Position numbers and translations under genes: made by a program. From a virus: DNA of 21,501 nt. The notes below the pieces were generated by a model. That model was given only the letters and a program-made list of their open reading frames with translations. It made no database searches and was not told the DNA's origin. The DNA is taken from the IMG/VR virus record IMGVR_UViG_3300035698_016499, positions 1 through 21,501 of that record, one strand, 5' to 3'. Positions 9,632-17,091 of this stretch are shown one piece after another. Each line of letters opens with the position of its first letter. Position 1 is the first letter of the stretch.

Positions 9632-9643
9632 ATTATCATACCA
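9632..9643 (-). promoter_or_regulatory. Extended -10 promoter candidate
   Basis: TGGTATGATAAT on the minus strand combines a TGn extension with TATGAT, about 75 bases upstream of ATG 9558 in the widest gap of the window. I find no -35 hexamer at 16 to 18 bases. Because it follows the giant gene and a small hairpin, it could give the downstream structural genes their own transcript. The evidence is one weak motif in a plausible place. Confidence 0.3.
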
Positions 9644-9689
9644 CCCTCTAAAAGAATGGCTCGACCCAAACAAACTACCTGATGTTGCT

Positions 9690-9704
9690 GGGGAGACATT
9701 CCCC
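9690..9704 (-). other. Small hairpin just after stop of the giant gene
   Basis: GGGGA-ATGTC-TCCCC on the minus strand forms a five-base-pair, mostly G:C stem with a five-base loop, starting three bases after the TAA at 9707-9709. No T-run follows, so it is not a standard intrinsic terminator. It could slow RNA decay or attenuate read-through, or be chance. Confidence 0.3.
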
Positions 9705-9706
9705 TA

Positions 9707-12700
9707 TTAGCGAATCTGGACTATAGGATAAAGAATAACCTCGCCTAGGTTACCACCTAAAGGCTGCATCCCAATGATATTCCCTAATGAATCCACCACC
9801 GGCCCCATATAAGACCCACCGGAAGCAAATAAAAATGTGTCCGACATCCCAGGACCCTGCGTAAGGATGTCATTTTTAGGGGTTGCTGCATTTTCCCAGA
9901 AGCTAGTGCCCTTCAAGCCTATTACAGAAGCTCCCGTTGCAGCGCCTACCTTATCCCCTGTTGCAAACAACCCAGCATTTTGACCCACACCCACAAGAGG
10001 AGCACCTGTGCCCGTCTTTGAGTAAATGTCCTCACCCTCAGCATCGGTATAACCTGAAGCACCCTGGGGCAAAGTCCCTTCACAGATACTAGAGATAAGA
10101 CCTGACGTACCCTCGTTTGAGACCTCCATGAACTTCATGTTTTCATAAAGGGTCTCAGGGGAATCCTCAAAGGTCAGTATGTCATAAGGCTCCCCAACCG
10201 TAGAACCCTGTACCTCAACCTGAGTTGCGGGGGCCATCTGACTCTTCGGCATCGGAGGGGTACCCTCATTTAAAAGGGTCATGCCGTCCATAAAAGGCTG
10301 AGCTAGAAGATAAGTATCCGTTACCGGTTGTCCTGGATAGAACATCACAGTTACGGCTGCAGTCGCGGAAGAGAAGCTATAGCCCTCGGATAAAGTCACC
10401 TTCTGTCGGTCTATATCAAAAGTCCACTCCGCCCTAGTATATATGGTGGAGCCATCAATGATTTTATACACCCCACTGGCATACATATGTGTCGGGGCCA
10501 AGACCAATTCCGTATCAGACATTACTTGGATCGTTGCCGTTTCCAGCGTTTTGTCTAGTAGTAACTCCCCACTAGTGATCACATTGGCTTGGTTAAGAAC
10601 CATATGTTCTGGGGATTTATGTTCATCCGTAATGGAAGCGAAAATATTATATCGAACCCAATCCCAACGTTGCTGAGTAATAGCTTGCGGATTAAGTGCC
10701 CCAAAGGATAACGAACCGAAAACGGAGGGGCTCTTAGGAATGACGGATTCTTCTACATTGATCCAACCTTGAGAAGGAACCGCTATAGGCGTAGCATATC
10801 CGGAACCAGGTACACCAGGTGTCTCCGGCACATAATAAGGGGGGTCCGGTAAGTCTGGGCGTAACATTGTAACACCCCAACCAGGTGTCTTTAGGAGCCT
10901 TATCTCCATAAGATCACGCCAGTCCATTTCCGCTACTATAGGATCTACCTCATCAGAGTTAGGCGTTGCAGTAGAATCCGTCCGGGGGATTTCCCATTGA
11001 TCTATGTCGTCCTTATCTCCGCCTAACCAAATACCCAGGGTACGTTTTACGGAAGCTGGCGGAACTACTGTATATGAAACGGATCTCCATTTAGAGGTGG
11101 CATCCTGAGTAGGGGCGACGGCACCAAAAACAAACTGGTCCGCACCACCCGTTGCAAAGGCTGCTGTAGTAGAGGCTGGGGTTTGTAGCACATTGTCTAA
11201 TAACAAAGACACCACACCGGCAGATGTTACAAGCCGGTAGTCGTGAAGCTCCCCGTCTGTCCAATCAAAGTTGTAGGATTGAATTAAAGCGGGTACCTCA
11301 CTCCATAACTCTACTGCTGGGGTTGCCCCACTTTTTAGGTTCACCTGGATAGTGAAGCCCGCAGAAGAGGATAACAAGAACAAGGGTCCTTCCGTATCAC
11401 TCGCTACACGTACCTCTCCTATTCTATCCCCAGAGTCACCGCAAAGCATTGAACTAGTATCCACGGAACCTACATAACGACCAGATTCACCGGCAGCTAC
11501 TTCCAAAACAAAGTCAGGCTCTACGGAAGCACCCTCGTTACCAAGGTCCCCATTAAAGACCCATCCCTGATCTACAACACTTGTAACCCCAGCGGCACTG
11601 ATAGAAGGCATACTAATTAGTTGCCGCCAAGGGTCTCCGCCTTCCCAATACATAAGGGTAGCAAGGCGAACGATACTCTCTTTGTCCTGCACAACGATTT
11701 CAGCATCCCCCGCCCCTAGTATGGCGGTGTCTACTTCTAGTTGTACTCTCAAATCTAAATTAGCTTCGGGGTTTAGGAAAGGTTCAATCCTCTCATAACC
11801 ATAAACTAAGGGTAAAGCGTCACTTCCGGATGTGCTTTTAAGAAGCATCCCACCCGTGGATAATATTTGGGAGTGTCCAAAGGAATCTTTAAGGAACCAT
11901 TCGTCTGTCGTATCTACTTCAGGAAGAACCAACATCTCCGTACTAACTACTTGCGTATACCCCCGTAAAGTAGTCTGATCCGGAACAACACCATAACGAT
12001 AAAAAGACCAGGCTGATTGAGATATGGCATAGGAATCCAAGGAACCCCAAAACGCCTGCCCCTTATATTCGGTACTTAGAAGCAAACCTGTTTCCGCAGG
12101 CTGTGGCATATCAACGGTTTGTCCGTCCAAAGCCGCCACTCTACCAGAGATCCTTCCCGCAACATCTAAAGTAGCCGTCTTTAACACTGGGTCTACTACC
12201 ATACGGTAAGTATCAGCTTCTTGCTGTCCCTTGTCCGTCCAGTCCGCTTCGAAAACTACATCCGGATAAGCGTTATCAAACCTACGGTAATCACTAGGGA
12301 ATTCCGGGGATACTGTAATCTCTGTTGTGCCATCTGAGTGAGCTATAATAGCTGTAGCCGTATAGACACCTATCTGAGAGCCCTCAAGGATATTGAAACG
12401 ACCACCCACCGTATATCCGGTAGGAAGGTTTGCGGTTAGGGCGGTACAGACATTACTTGCCGTGATTGTAATCCCCGCTGTAGGCCCAACACTCCAACCC
12501 TCAAGCAAGTGCATCTTTGTAGGATCTAACAAAAGACCCACATGCTTCATCGTGTCCCCTATAGAGGACGGCAATTCTAAAGCTCCAGCCATATATAGAT
12601 GATGGTTATCGTGAACACCGAAACCAACACCCGTAAATACCCCATGGGGAACGATAGTTTGAGCTAAAGGCAGGCTGAACCTGCCCACGACATATAAAGA

Positions 12701-14704
12701 GGAGGGGAACGTGAAATCAATCTCATCCCAATACATAGCCACTTTAGGATTGTCTGGGCTGTACGGACCGGACAGGTTATCTATGACTGTATAGACACCA
12801 TCACTCACGGTACCTGTATCCGTCCCCACAAGGGTCCAAGGGGGCGTTTCATCCACGGGCCGTTGCGTTCCCTCATAGACTCTAGTAGAGCCCTCTGTGT
12901 GGCTTACAAAGGCTGGTATCTGTGAAACACTAGGGTTCTGATTTAGAGTCATTGTAGTAGGACTATTTAGAAGAGCGGATTGTGCTTTCTCAAAACCTAT
13001 ATACCGATGACTTATCCAAAGAGGTTCCGGGGTTTCTACCGGACCTAAAACTACACCCATAGGGAAACGGCTAATGTCAGGAGCACCCTTGGGATGTGTT
13101 GCGTCTTGTACTTGTTCACCATGGAAAGCGGGATCGTGATGTCCAACAGCCCTGTCCCATTTATTTAATGCGGCACCTGGAAGATTCAAACCGGATAACG
13201 GGAGGATAGGCGTAGCCATCCAATGATAATCTATTTTGACATCCCCTTGAGGGTCGCCTGGAAATAAACGGGGAATAGGGATAGTAGGGGTAACTTGTCC
13301 ATTAAAAGGATTAACCTCACTAACCTCAACTTCTACACCATTTACCCATAAAGCCACATCTTGTTTAGTGGCTGGGGTCATATCACCCCAGTCCTTAACT
13401 AAAGGACCTCGCTGAGTAAATAGCCAAGGATGTGTTAAGGCACCGGACCCCGTAAATGTACTCACAGCACTAAAAACAGGATTCCATGCTGCGGAGTACA
13501 CCGTCTGGGAATGCTGGAACTGAACATCAAGGAGTTTGAATCCCGTAATAGCAACCGCAGTAGGGGGGAAAACAAACTTAACTCCAGCACCACTAAGAGA
13601 GGAGGCTGCACTAAGGTTTGTTATTAGCGTAGTCAGTATGGGGGCATCATTCCATAGGAAGGTGATGAAATTAGCTTTTATATTCCGTACAACGGATAAA
13701 GTAACGTCCCCGACACTCCAGTCTACTACCCCCACATCAGACCAAGCACCGGAGCTGAACGCAACACGGTAACCACCCGCTACTTTTTGAAGTGTTATCG
13801 TTAACTCTCGGCCAATTCCCGTGGGGCCGTCTGCCACCACTATCTCAGCGATATCAATAATGTCGGGCGGGAGCAATGCCGGTTGGTATGTTGTCCCCCC
13901 GGCATTAAAAGTGATGTCCGTCCGGAAAGTTGCACCCGTTTGTATTGGACTAAGGGATACGAATTCCCATCCATAAGTTGCGTTCAGGTGTTTATCTAAA
14001 TTGAGGCTGCCACTCTGTATCGCAGAGGCCCCATTCGCTGGGAAAACCTCTGTCCCCGTAAAAGTCGTGCTTTGAGAAGGTAAGATTGATCCATCATAAG
14101 CGATGCCGGAAGCGGGATTAAGGGTGCAACTATAATCTAAAGTAGTCATCCCAAATACTTGCTGATGGACTTGCGTATCATCCCCACCATAAGGAAAGGT
14201 AATGACACTAGGGGTAATCGCTATTGGATAATCCGGAGTAGAACTAAACACATAGGAAGAGGAAGCCGTTATTCCCGTTGACGGGTCTGGCTCTCCAACA
14301 GGTGGTAGCATGGCGTGGCTAAACTGGTATAAAAGCTCATCCCCACCCAATACGGAGACACTAACTGTAGGGGCTTCCCCTCTTGCTAAGAATCCCACAG
14401 TTATCACACCGTCTAGGACATTACCTGCCAAATCCGTAGGACCCGCCGCAGAGACAACATATGATCCACCTAAAGTAGTTCCCGTATGTGTTAGGATAAC
14501 GGATAAAGCCCCGACACCCCCCATTGTCCCTACCTGAACGGCCACTACCGTTGAGGGGGCTACACTACTAGGTGTTAGCGTATAGGAGGCACGGTCAGTT
14601 AGTAGAGCATTAGCGGTGTCCATCTCCTCAGAGAAAAAGACCTCTATCTCCCAACCGGTAAGGCTGGTGGCGGACGTCAAGAAAGGTTGTATTAGGTCTG
14701 CCAT
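9707..14704 (-). CDS. Giant tail/adhesin-like virion protein with Ig-like and lectin-like modules, 1665 aa
   Basis: An intact 1665-residue gene starting at ATG 14704 with AAAGGA just upstream. Residues about 8-100 look like an SbsA-type Ig-like domain: WEIEVFFSEEMDTANALLTD, then 'YTLTP', a valine-rich strand, and a closing 'PTDLAGNVLDG'. A weaker second copy may follow. Blocks near residues 243-400, 640-900, 1000-1200 and 1230-1340 read as jelly-roll, LamG-like modules. At least three appear to end in the same signature, FWGS/VFGA/VFGS, then about 7-10 residues, then W and an aromatic or basic Tyr (residues about 883, 1191 and 1327). Residues about 560-580 (ISHRYIGFEKAQSALLNSP) look like a separate virion motif. 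The protein is Thr/Ser/Gly-rich with few Cys and no catalytic motif, signal peptide or membrane span. A glycan- or cell-surface-binding tail protein is likely; the module calls are by eye. Confidence 0.87.
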   Translation of the reverse strand: MADLIQPFLTSATSLTGWEIEVFFSEEMDTANALLTDRASYTLTPSSVAPSTVVAVQVGTMGGVGALSVILTHTGTTLGGSYVVSAAGPTDLAGNVLDGVITVGFLARGEAPTVSVSVLGGDELLYQFSHAMLPPVGEPDPSTGITASSSYVFSSTPDYPIAITPSVITFPYGGDDTQVHQQVFGMTTLDYSCTLNPASGIAYDGSILPSQSTTFTGTEVFPANGASAIQSGSLNLDKHLNATYGWEFVSLSPIQTGATFRTDITFNAGGTTYQPALLPPDIIDIAEIVVADGPTGIGRELTITLQKVAGGYRVAFSSGAWSDVGVVDWSVGDVTLSVVRNIKANFITFLWNDAPILTTLITNLSAASSLSGAGVKFVFPPTAVAITGFKLLDVQFQHSQTVYSAAWNPVFSAVSTFTGSGALTHPWLFTQRGPLVKDWGDMTPATKQDVALWVNGVEVEVSEVNPFNGQVTPTIPIPRLFPGDPQGDVKIDYHWMATPILPLSGLNLPGAALNKWDRAVGHHDPAFHGEQVQDATHPKGAPDISRFPMGVVLGPVETPEPLWISHRYIGFEKAQSALLNSPTTMTLNQNPSVSQIPAFVSHTEGSTRVYEGTQRPVDETPPWTLVGTDTGTVSDGVYTVIDNLSGPYSPDNPKVAMYWDEIDFTFPSSLYVVGRFSLPLAQTIVPHGVFTGVGFGVHDNHHLYMAGALELPSSIGDTMKHVGLLLDPTKMHLLEGWSVGPTAGITITASNVCTALTANLPTGYTVGGRFNILEGSQIGVYTATAIIAHSDGTTEITVSPEFPSDYRRFDNAYPDVVFEADWTDKGQQEADTYRMVVDPVLKTATLDVAGRISGRVAALDGQTVDMPQPAETGLLLSTEYKGQAFWGSLDSYAISQSAWSFYRYGVVPDQTTLRGYTQVVSTEMLVLPEVDTTDEWFLKDSFGHSQILSTGGMLLKSTSGSDALPLVYGYERIEPFLNPEANLDLRVQLEVDTAILGAGDAEIVVQDKESIVRLATLMYWEGGDPWRQLISMPSISAAGVTSVVDQGWVFNGDLGNEGASVEPDFVLEVAAGESGRYVGSVDTSSMLCGDSGDRIGEVRVASDTEGPLFLLSSSAGFTIQVNLKSGATPAVELWSEVPALIQSYNFDWTDGELHDYRLVTSAGVVSLLLDNVLQTPASTTAAFATGGADQFVFGAVAPTQDATSKWRSVSYTVVPPASVKRTLGIWLGGDKDDIDQWEIPRTDSTATPNSDEVDPIVAEMDWRDLMEIRLLKTPGWGVTMLRPDLPDPPYYVPETPGVPGSGYATPIAVPSQGWINVEESVIPKSPSVFGSLSFGALNPQAITQQRWDWVRYNIFASITDEHKSPEHMVLNQANVITSGELLLDKTLETATIQVMSDTELVLAPTHMYASGVYKIIDGSTIYTRAEWTFDIDRQKVTLSEGYSFSSATAAVTVMFYPGQPVTDTYLLAQPFMDGMTLLNEGTPPMPKSQMAPATQVEVQGSTVGEPYDILTFEDSPETLYENMKFMEVSNEGTSGLISSICEGTLPQGASGYTDAEGEDIYSKTGTGAPLVGVGQNAGLFATGDKVGAATGASVIGLKGTSFWENAATPKNDILTQGPGMSDTFLFASGGSYMGPVVDSLGNIIGMQPLGGNLGEVILYPIVQIR

Positions 14705-14740
14705 AGCATTTCCTTTGGGCCTACATATGCACTACCCTTA

Positions 14741-14752
14741 CTTAAAATATAG
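14741..14752 (-). promoter_or_regulatory. AT-rich TATA-like element in intergenic gap
   Basis: CTATATTTTAAG on the minus strand lies in the 62-base gap before the 1665-residue gene, about 40 bases from its ATG. The TATATT could act as a -10 but the sequence 17 bases upstream (TTATCT) is a poor -35. Noted mainly because similar AT-rich elements occupy the other wide gaps of the window. Confidence 0.18.
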
Positions 14753-14766
14753 GCGCATCAATGTAC

Positions 14767-16203
14767 CTAGATAAAGAACTGCTCCGTAGCATCTTCCTGT
14801 TCTACTTCCCTAGGCACTTGTTGACCCAAACGATCCACCGTCACCTCATAGGATTGACCCGTAACACTCACACCCATCCTCCGCCTTAGACGAAGAATAC
14901 TAGGTGCTACTTTGACCCCTGTTGCGGGAGCGGCAACTAAACTATGTCCAGCAGGGCCACCGTGTTGCCCCATGACTGTCTTAATTCGATACGTCCCGGC
15001 ATTGTATCCAGTATAGAAGGTAAGTATCTCACCCTCTTGTATGGTGTGCCATAACGATTGAGCAGTATCGGTAACCTCATCCCCAACTACCGAAGCCGTT
15101 CCGGTAAGGCCCGTGGGTGAAGTGGAGTAACTACGGACTACAGTATCATCACGAATGAAAGCTTTGACTTCCATAACTTCATAACGACCTATGTGATACA
15201 TATCTTGAGATGCGGGCGTACCTTCAATACCACCCACATGAATAGAATTAGGTCCTGTCAGGATAGTTAGCTGGGTTCCATTTAGCGTGGGGTTCTGAAT
15301 AGAACTAAAGTCCTTAGTGGGATCACTGAAAAGACTTCTATCCGCCCAAGTAATACCAGCTTCTCCTGCTATCCGGGTGGCGCCTAAGCAATACCGTCGG
15401 AAGTCCTGGTAATAATAGGACTCCATTTTATAGCCGTCATAGCCATAGGACTCCACCGGGTCACTTAGGGTCTCTTGGAAAAGATGTCTATAGTCGTATA
15501 GGGAATGAGCAGGTTTGAGAGCCCTGAGAACTATATAAACATTTTGGAGTAGGGTGAAAGGGTCCTCTGGGAAACCATATAACTGAACATCTTTCCCCCC
15601 TATCTCAATGACATCCGTAGGGTGTGACACATTGATCTCAAAAGAAAAAGCGTCCGCTGCCCCCCAAGCAGAAGTAGGTACCAATGTTCCGTTTTCATCT
15701 CGAACCAAGAGTTTCCGAGCTTCAAGGCCTTTCTCTATCACAGTAACCACGGAATCTGTAAGTAGCTCCACACCGGATTTCTGAACGGAAGCCGTAGCAC
15801 CCGCCAAAAGAAGACCCACCATCCGTTGAAGGAAAGTTCTATATGTCAGATCGCCCTCTATAGTAGGGTATCCATAACTATCCGCATCAGGAAAGATTAG
15901 CCCTCCTAATATCTGATAAAGCACCTCTGGACGAGTGTAATCATAAAAGGAATCCGCGAATACTTCCTGGGCGGTAATTTGAAAGTCCGCTATTTGCTCT
16001 GCTGCGGAACGAAACTGCGTATCATAGAAAGGCCCAGCCGTCTGACTTAGATAGTTACTAGGTAGTAGTTGTCTAAAGACGACCATCACCCGTTCTACTT
16101 GTTCCTGTACCTTTAGGATATGGTCTTGACTAGGCTCTTCCCAAGGTGAAGGATTCTGGTCCAGTAAACCTGGGAGTAGGTTTTTGTCTACAGGATTAGT
16201 CAT
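14767..16203 (-). CDS. Putative baseplate/tail protein downstream of J-like gene, 478 aa
   Basis: An intact 478-residue gene starting at ATG 16203, with AAAGG about ten bases upstream and an eight-base overlap with the preceding small gene; it ends in TAG. The N-terminal half is helical and acidic-aromatic: residues about 46-110 contain SNYLSQTAGPFYDTQFRSAA and later YRTFLQRMVGLLLAGATASV. A central segment from residue about 150 looks beta-rich, followed by a Tyr-rich patch (DGYKMESYYYQDFRR) near residues 260-275. The C-terminal third looks like small beta domains. In P2- and Mu-like phages the gene after baseplate J is tail protein I, and the N-terminal helical region with 'R.......GATA' loosely recalls that family. 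This similarity is weak, so I call it a baseplate or tail protein by position. There is no signal peptide, membrane span or catalytic motif. Confidence 0.82.
   Translation of the reverse strand: MTNPVDKNLLPGLLDQNPSPWEEPSQDHILKVQEQVERVMVVFRQLLPSNYLSQTAGPFYDTQFRSAAEQIADFQITAQEVFADSFYDYTRPEVLYQILGGLIFPDADSYGYPTIEGDLTYRTFLQRMVGLLLAGATASVQKSGVELLTDSVVTVIEKGLEARKLLVRDENGTLVPTSAWGAADAFSFEINVSHPTDVIEIGGKDVQLYGFPEDPFTLLQNVYIVLRALKPAHSLYDYRHLFQETLSDPVESYGYDGYKMESYYYQDFRRYCLGATRIAGEAGITWADRSLFSDPTKDFSSIQNPTLNGTQLTILTGPNSIHVGGIEGTPASQDMYHIGRYEVMEVKAFIRDDTVVRSYSTSPTGLTGTASVVGDEVTDTAQSLWHTIQEGEILTFYTGYNAGTYRIKTVMGQHGGPAGHSLVAAPATGVKVAPSILRLRRRMGVSVTGQSYEVTVDRLGQQVPREVEQEDATEQFFI
16188..16203 (-). repeat. 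Junction repeat, copy 1
   Basis: On the plus strand CTACAGGATTAGTCAT covers the start of the 478-residue gene (MTNPV). A copy with one mismatch occurs at 16483-16498, the start of the last small paralogue (MANPV). The shared start context suggests a recombination or duplication boundary. Confidence 0.6.
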
Positions 16204-16498
16204 CTGAAATAGCCTTTATCATAGCGTCATACTCTTTCCGCCCGTCGTGCCATTTCGTTTCCCAGACCATTCGCCAACGGAAACCTTTAGGGTCAAGACA
16301 AGGCACAATGCAGTGCTGTTCCATCTCATTCAATTTGCGGTGATACACAATCCTATCCAAGAGATAGCCCATCCAAGGCAGCTTTCTGAGTATCCTAAAC
16401 TCAGCTTCCCCACCCATCAGGTGCTCTTTACTTTTGTAAACAGTTACGATGGGTTTCCTCAGACGATACGTCTTCTCTATACCTACAGGATTAGCCAT
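16196..16498 (-). CDS. Small paralogue C of FHRKL/RWRM family, unknown function, 100 aa
   Basis: A 100-residue protein from ATG 16498, with AAGGCGG upstream lying inside the end of the preceding gene (eight-base overlap). Its own end overlaps the next gene by eight bases. Shared with the two upstream paralogues are PIVTV (residues 16-20), VYHRKL (51-56), an E three residues later, and GFRWRM (72-77) followed by a Trp. It also has CIVPC (63-67) and DPKG just after, as in paralogue B. The N-terminus is longer and more basic than in the other two and includes an extra LRKLPW segment (38-42). It is charged and rich in Trp, Met, His and Lys, unlike the neighbouring virion proteins. No signal peptide or membrane span. 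I do not recognise the family; possible roles are a small baseplate component, an assembly chaperone, or an accessory gene. Confidence 0.8.
   Translation of the reverse strand: MANPVGIEKTYRLRKPIVTVYKSKEHLMGGEAEFRILRKLPWMGYLLDRIVYHRKLNEMEQHCIVPCLDPKGFRWRMVWETKWHDGRKEYDAMIKAISDD
16483..16498 (-). repeat. Junction repeat, copy 2
   Basis: CTACAGGATTAGCCAT on the plus strand matches copy 1 at 16188-16203 in 15 of 16 bases. Both copies encode the first residues of a gene and end on its ATG. Confidence 0.6.
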
Positions 16499-16817
16499 TT
16501 AAAGCCGCCTTCGACATCTCTTTGTATTTTTCAGCATCCGCAGCATCAAGAATTGCCAGTATCATTTCATCATAAGCTTTGTTATCCACAACGTTGTTAT
16601 CCGCTAGGGTGATCCATTCCGAGGCCCCTGCCATTCTCCAACGAAAACCTTTAGGGTCCATGCAAGGTGTAATACACAGCATTTCAAGCCAGGTTAATTT
16701 CCGATGAAATTCTGCCGAGCTTATAAACGTACCATGACTAAAATAGTAAACATCTACCGGGAGCGATTGCCCAACGCGAGTCACCGTTACTATGGGGTCT
16801 TTTTTCTTAGTTGCCAT
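16491..16817 (-). CDS. Small paralogue B of FHRKL/RWRM family, unknown function, 108 aa
   Basis: A 108-residue protein from ATG 16817; GAGGCGGC upstream serves as ribosome binding site and also codes for the last residues of the gene before it. The overlap with the upstream gene is 11 bases and with the downstream gene eight bases. The shared core is DPIVTV (residues 7-12), EFHRKL (36-41), E at 45, CITPC (48-52), DPKGFRWRM (54-62) and W at 68. The C-terminal part is an acidic-amphipathic helix with KAYDEMI, close to KEYDAMI in paralogue C. The last residues, KAALNG, match EAALNG of paralogue A almost exactly. DNA identity with paralogue C is visible in places (AAACCTTTAGGGTC at 16645-16658 and 16281-16294), so the copies are not ancient. 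Function is unknown; the family is not one I can name. Confidence 0.82.
   Translation of the reverse strand: MATKKKDPIVTVTRVGQSLPVDVYYFSHGTFISSAEFHRKLTWLEMLCITPCMDPKGFRWRMAGASEWITLADNNVVDNKAYDEMILAILDAADAEKYKEMSKAALNG
16494..16510 (-). repeat. 17-base direct repeat at paralogue junction, copy 1
   Basis: AGGCGGCTTTAAATGGC on the minus strand contains the ribosome binding site and start codon of paralogue C and the last codons of paralogue B. The identical 17 bases occur at 16813-16829. Confidence 0.8.
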
Positions 16818-17091
16818 TTAAAGCCGCCTCATCCAAACCCTCAAGACCTTCCTTCCACAACCTGTCCTCTGCCATACGCCAACGAATTGGTGGATCATTT
16901 AGCCCACGGTGCATAAGTGGAGCAAACATCGCCCATTCAAATGGGGCTAACTTCCTGTGAAACACTATCGCCTCCAAGGCATAGCATTTAAAGTGCCCCC
17001 CGTCATAAATGGTTTTCGTTTGCCAGGGCTTCTCGTCTACAATCTTGTATTGCATATCTCTATGTACAGTTACCATTGGGTTTTTCTTCAT
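16807..17091 (-). CDS. Small paralogue A of FHRKL/RWRM family, unknown function, 94 aa
   Basis: A 94-residue protein from ATG 17091, overlapping the J-like gene by four bases (ATGA) with GGGAG as ribosome binding site inside that gene. It shares PMVTV (residues 5-9), VFHRKL (43-48), E at 52 and IRWRM (69-73) plus a following Trp with the two downstream paralogues. It is the most divergent: it has no CxxPC pair (FAPLM in its place) and carries about four extra residues (HRGLNDPP) before RWRM. The C-terminus ends EGLDEAALNGN. Composition is rich in Trp, Met, His and Lys. There is no signal peptide or membrane span. I do not recognise the family. The position directly after a baseplate gene suggests co-production with the wedge proteins. 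Confidence 0.8.
   Translation of the reverse strand: MKKNPMVTVHRDMQYKIVDEKPWQTKTIYDGGHFKCYALEAIVFHRKLAPFEWAMFAPLMHRGLNDPPIRWRMAEDRLWKEGLEGLDEAALNGN
16813..16829 (-). repeat. 17-base direct repeat at paralogue junction, copy 2
   Basis: Identical to 16494-16510. Here it encodes the AALNG end of paralogue A together with the ribosome binding site and ATG of paralogue B, 319 bases upstream of the other copy. The spacing equals one gene unit, as expected for tandem duplication. Confidence 0.8.

Noticed and set aside
9690-9704. Intrinsic terminator after the giant gene
   Set aside because: The stem is only five base pairs and no T-run follows on the transcribed strand, so I list it only as a hairpin.
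14767-14769. Possible TAG stop reassignment, as in some huge phages
   Set aside because: TAG ends the 478-residue gene and no other long gene contains an in-frame TAG, so there is no sign of recoding.
16645-16658. Thioredoxin-like active site in the small paralogues (CxxPC)
   Set aside because: Thioredoxins use CxPC or CGPC-type CxxC with two residues between the cysteines; here three residues lie between them and the rest of the fold signature is missing.
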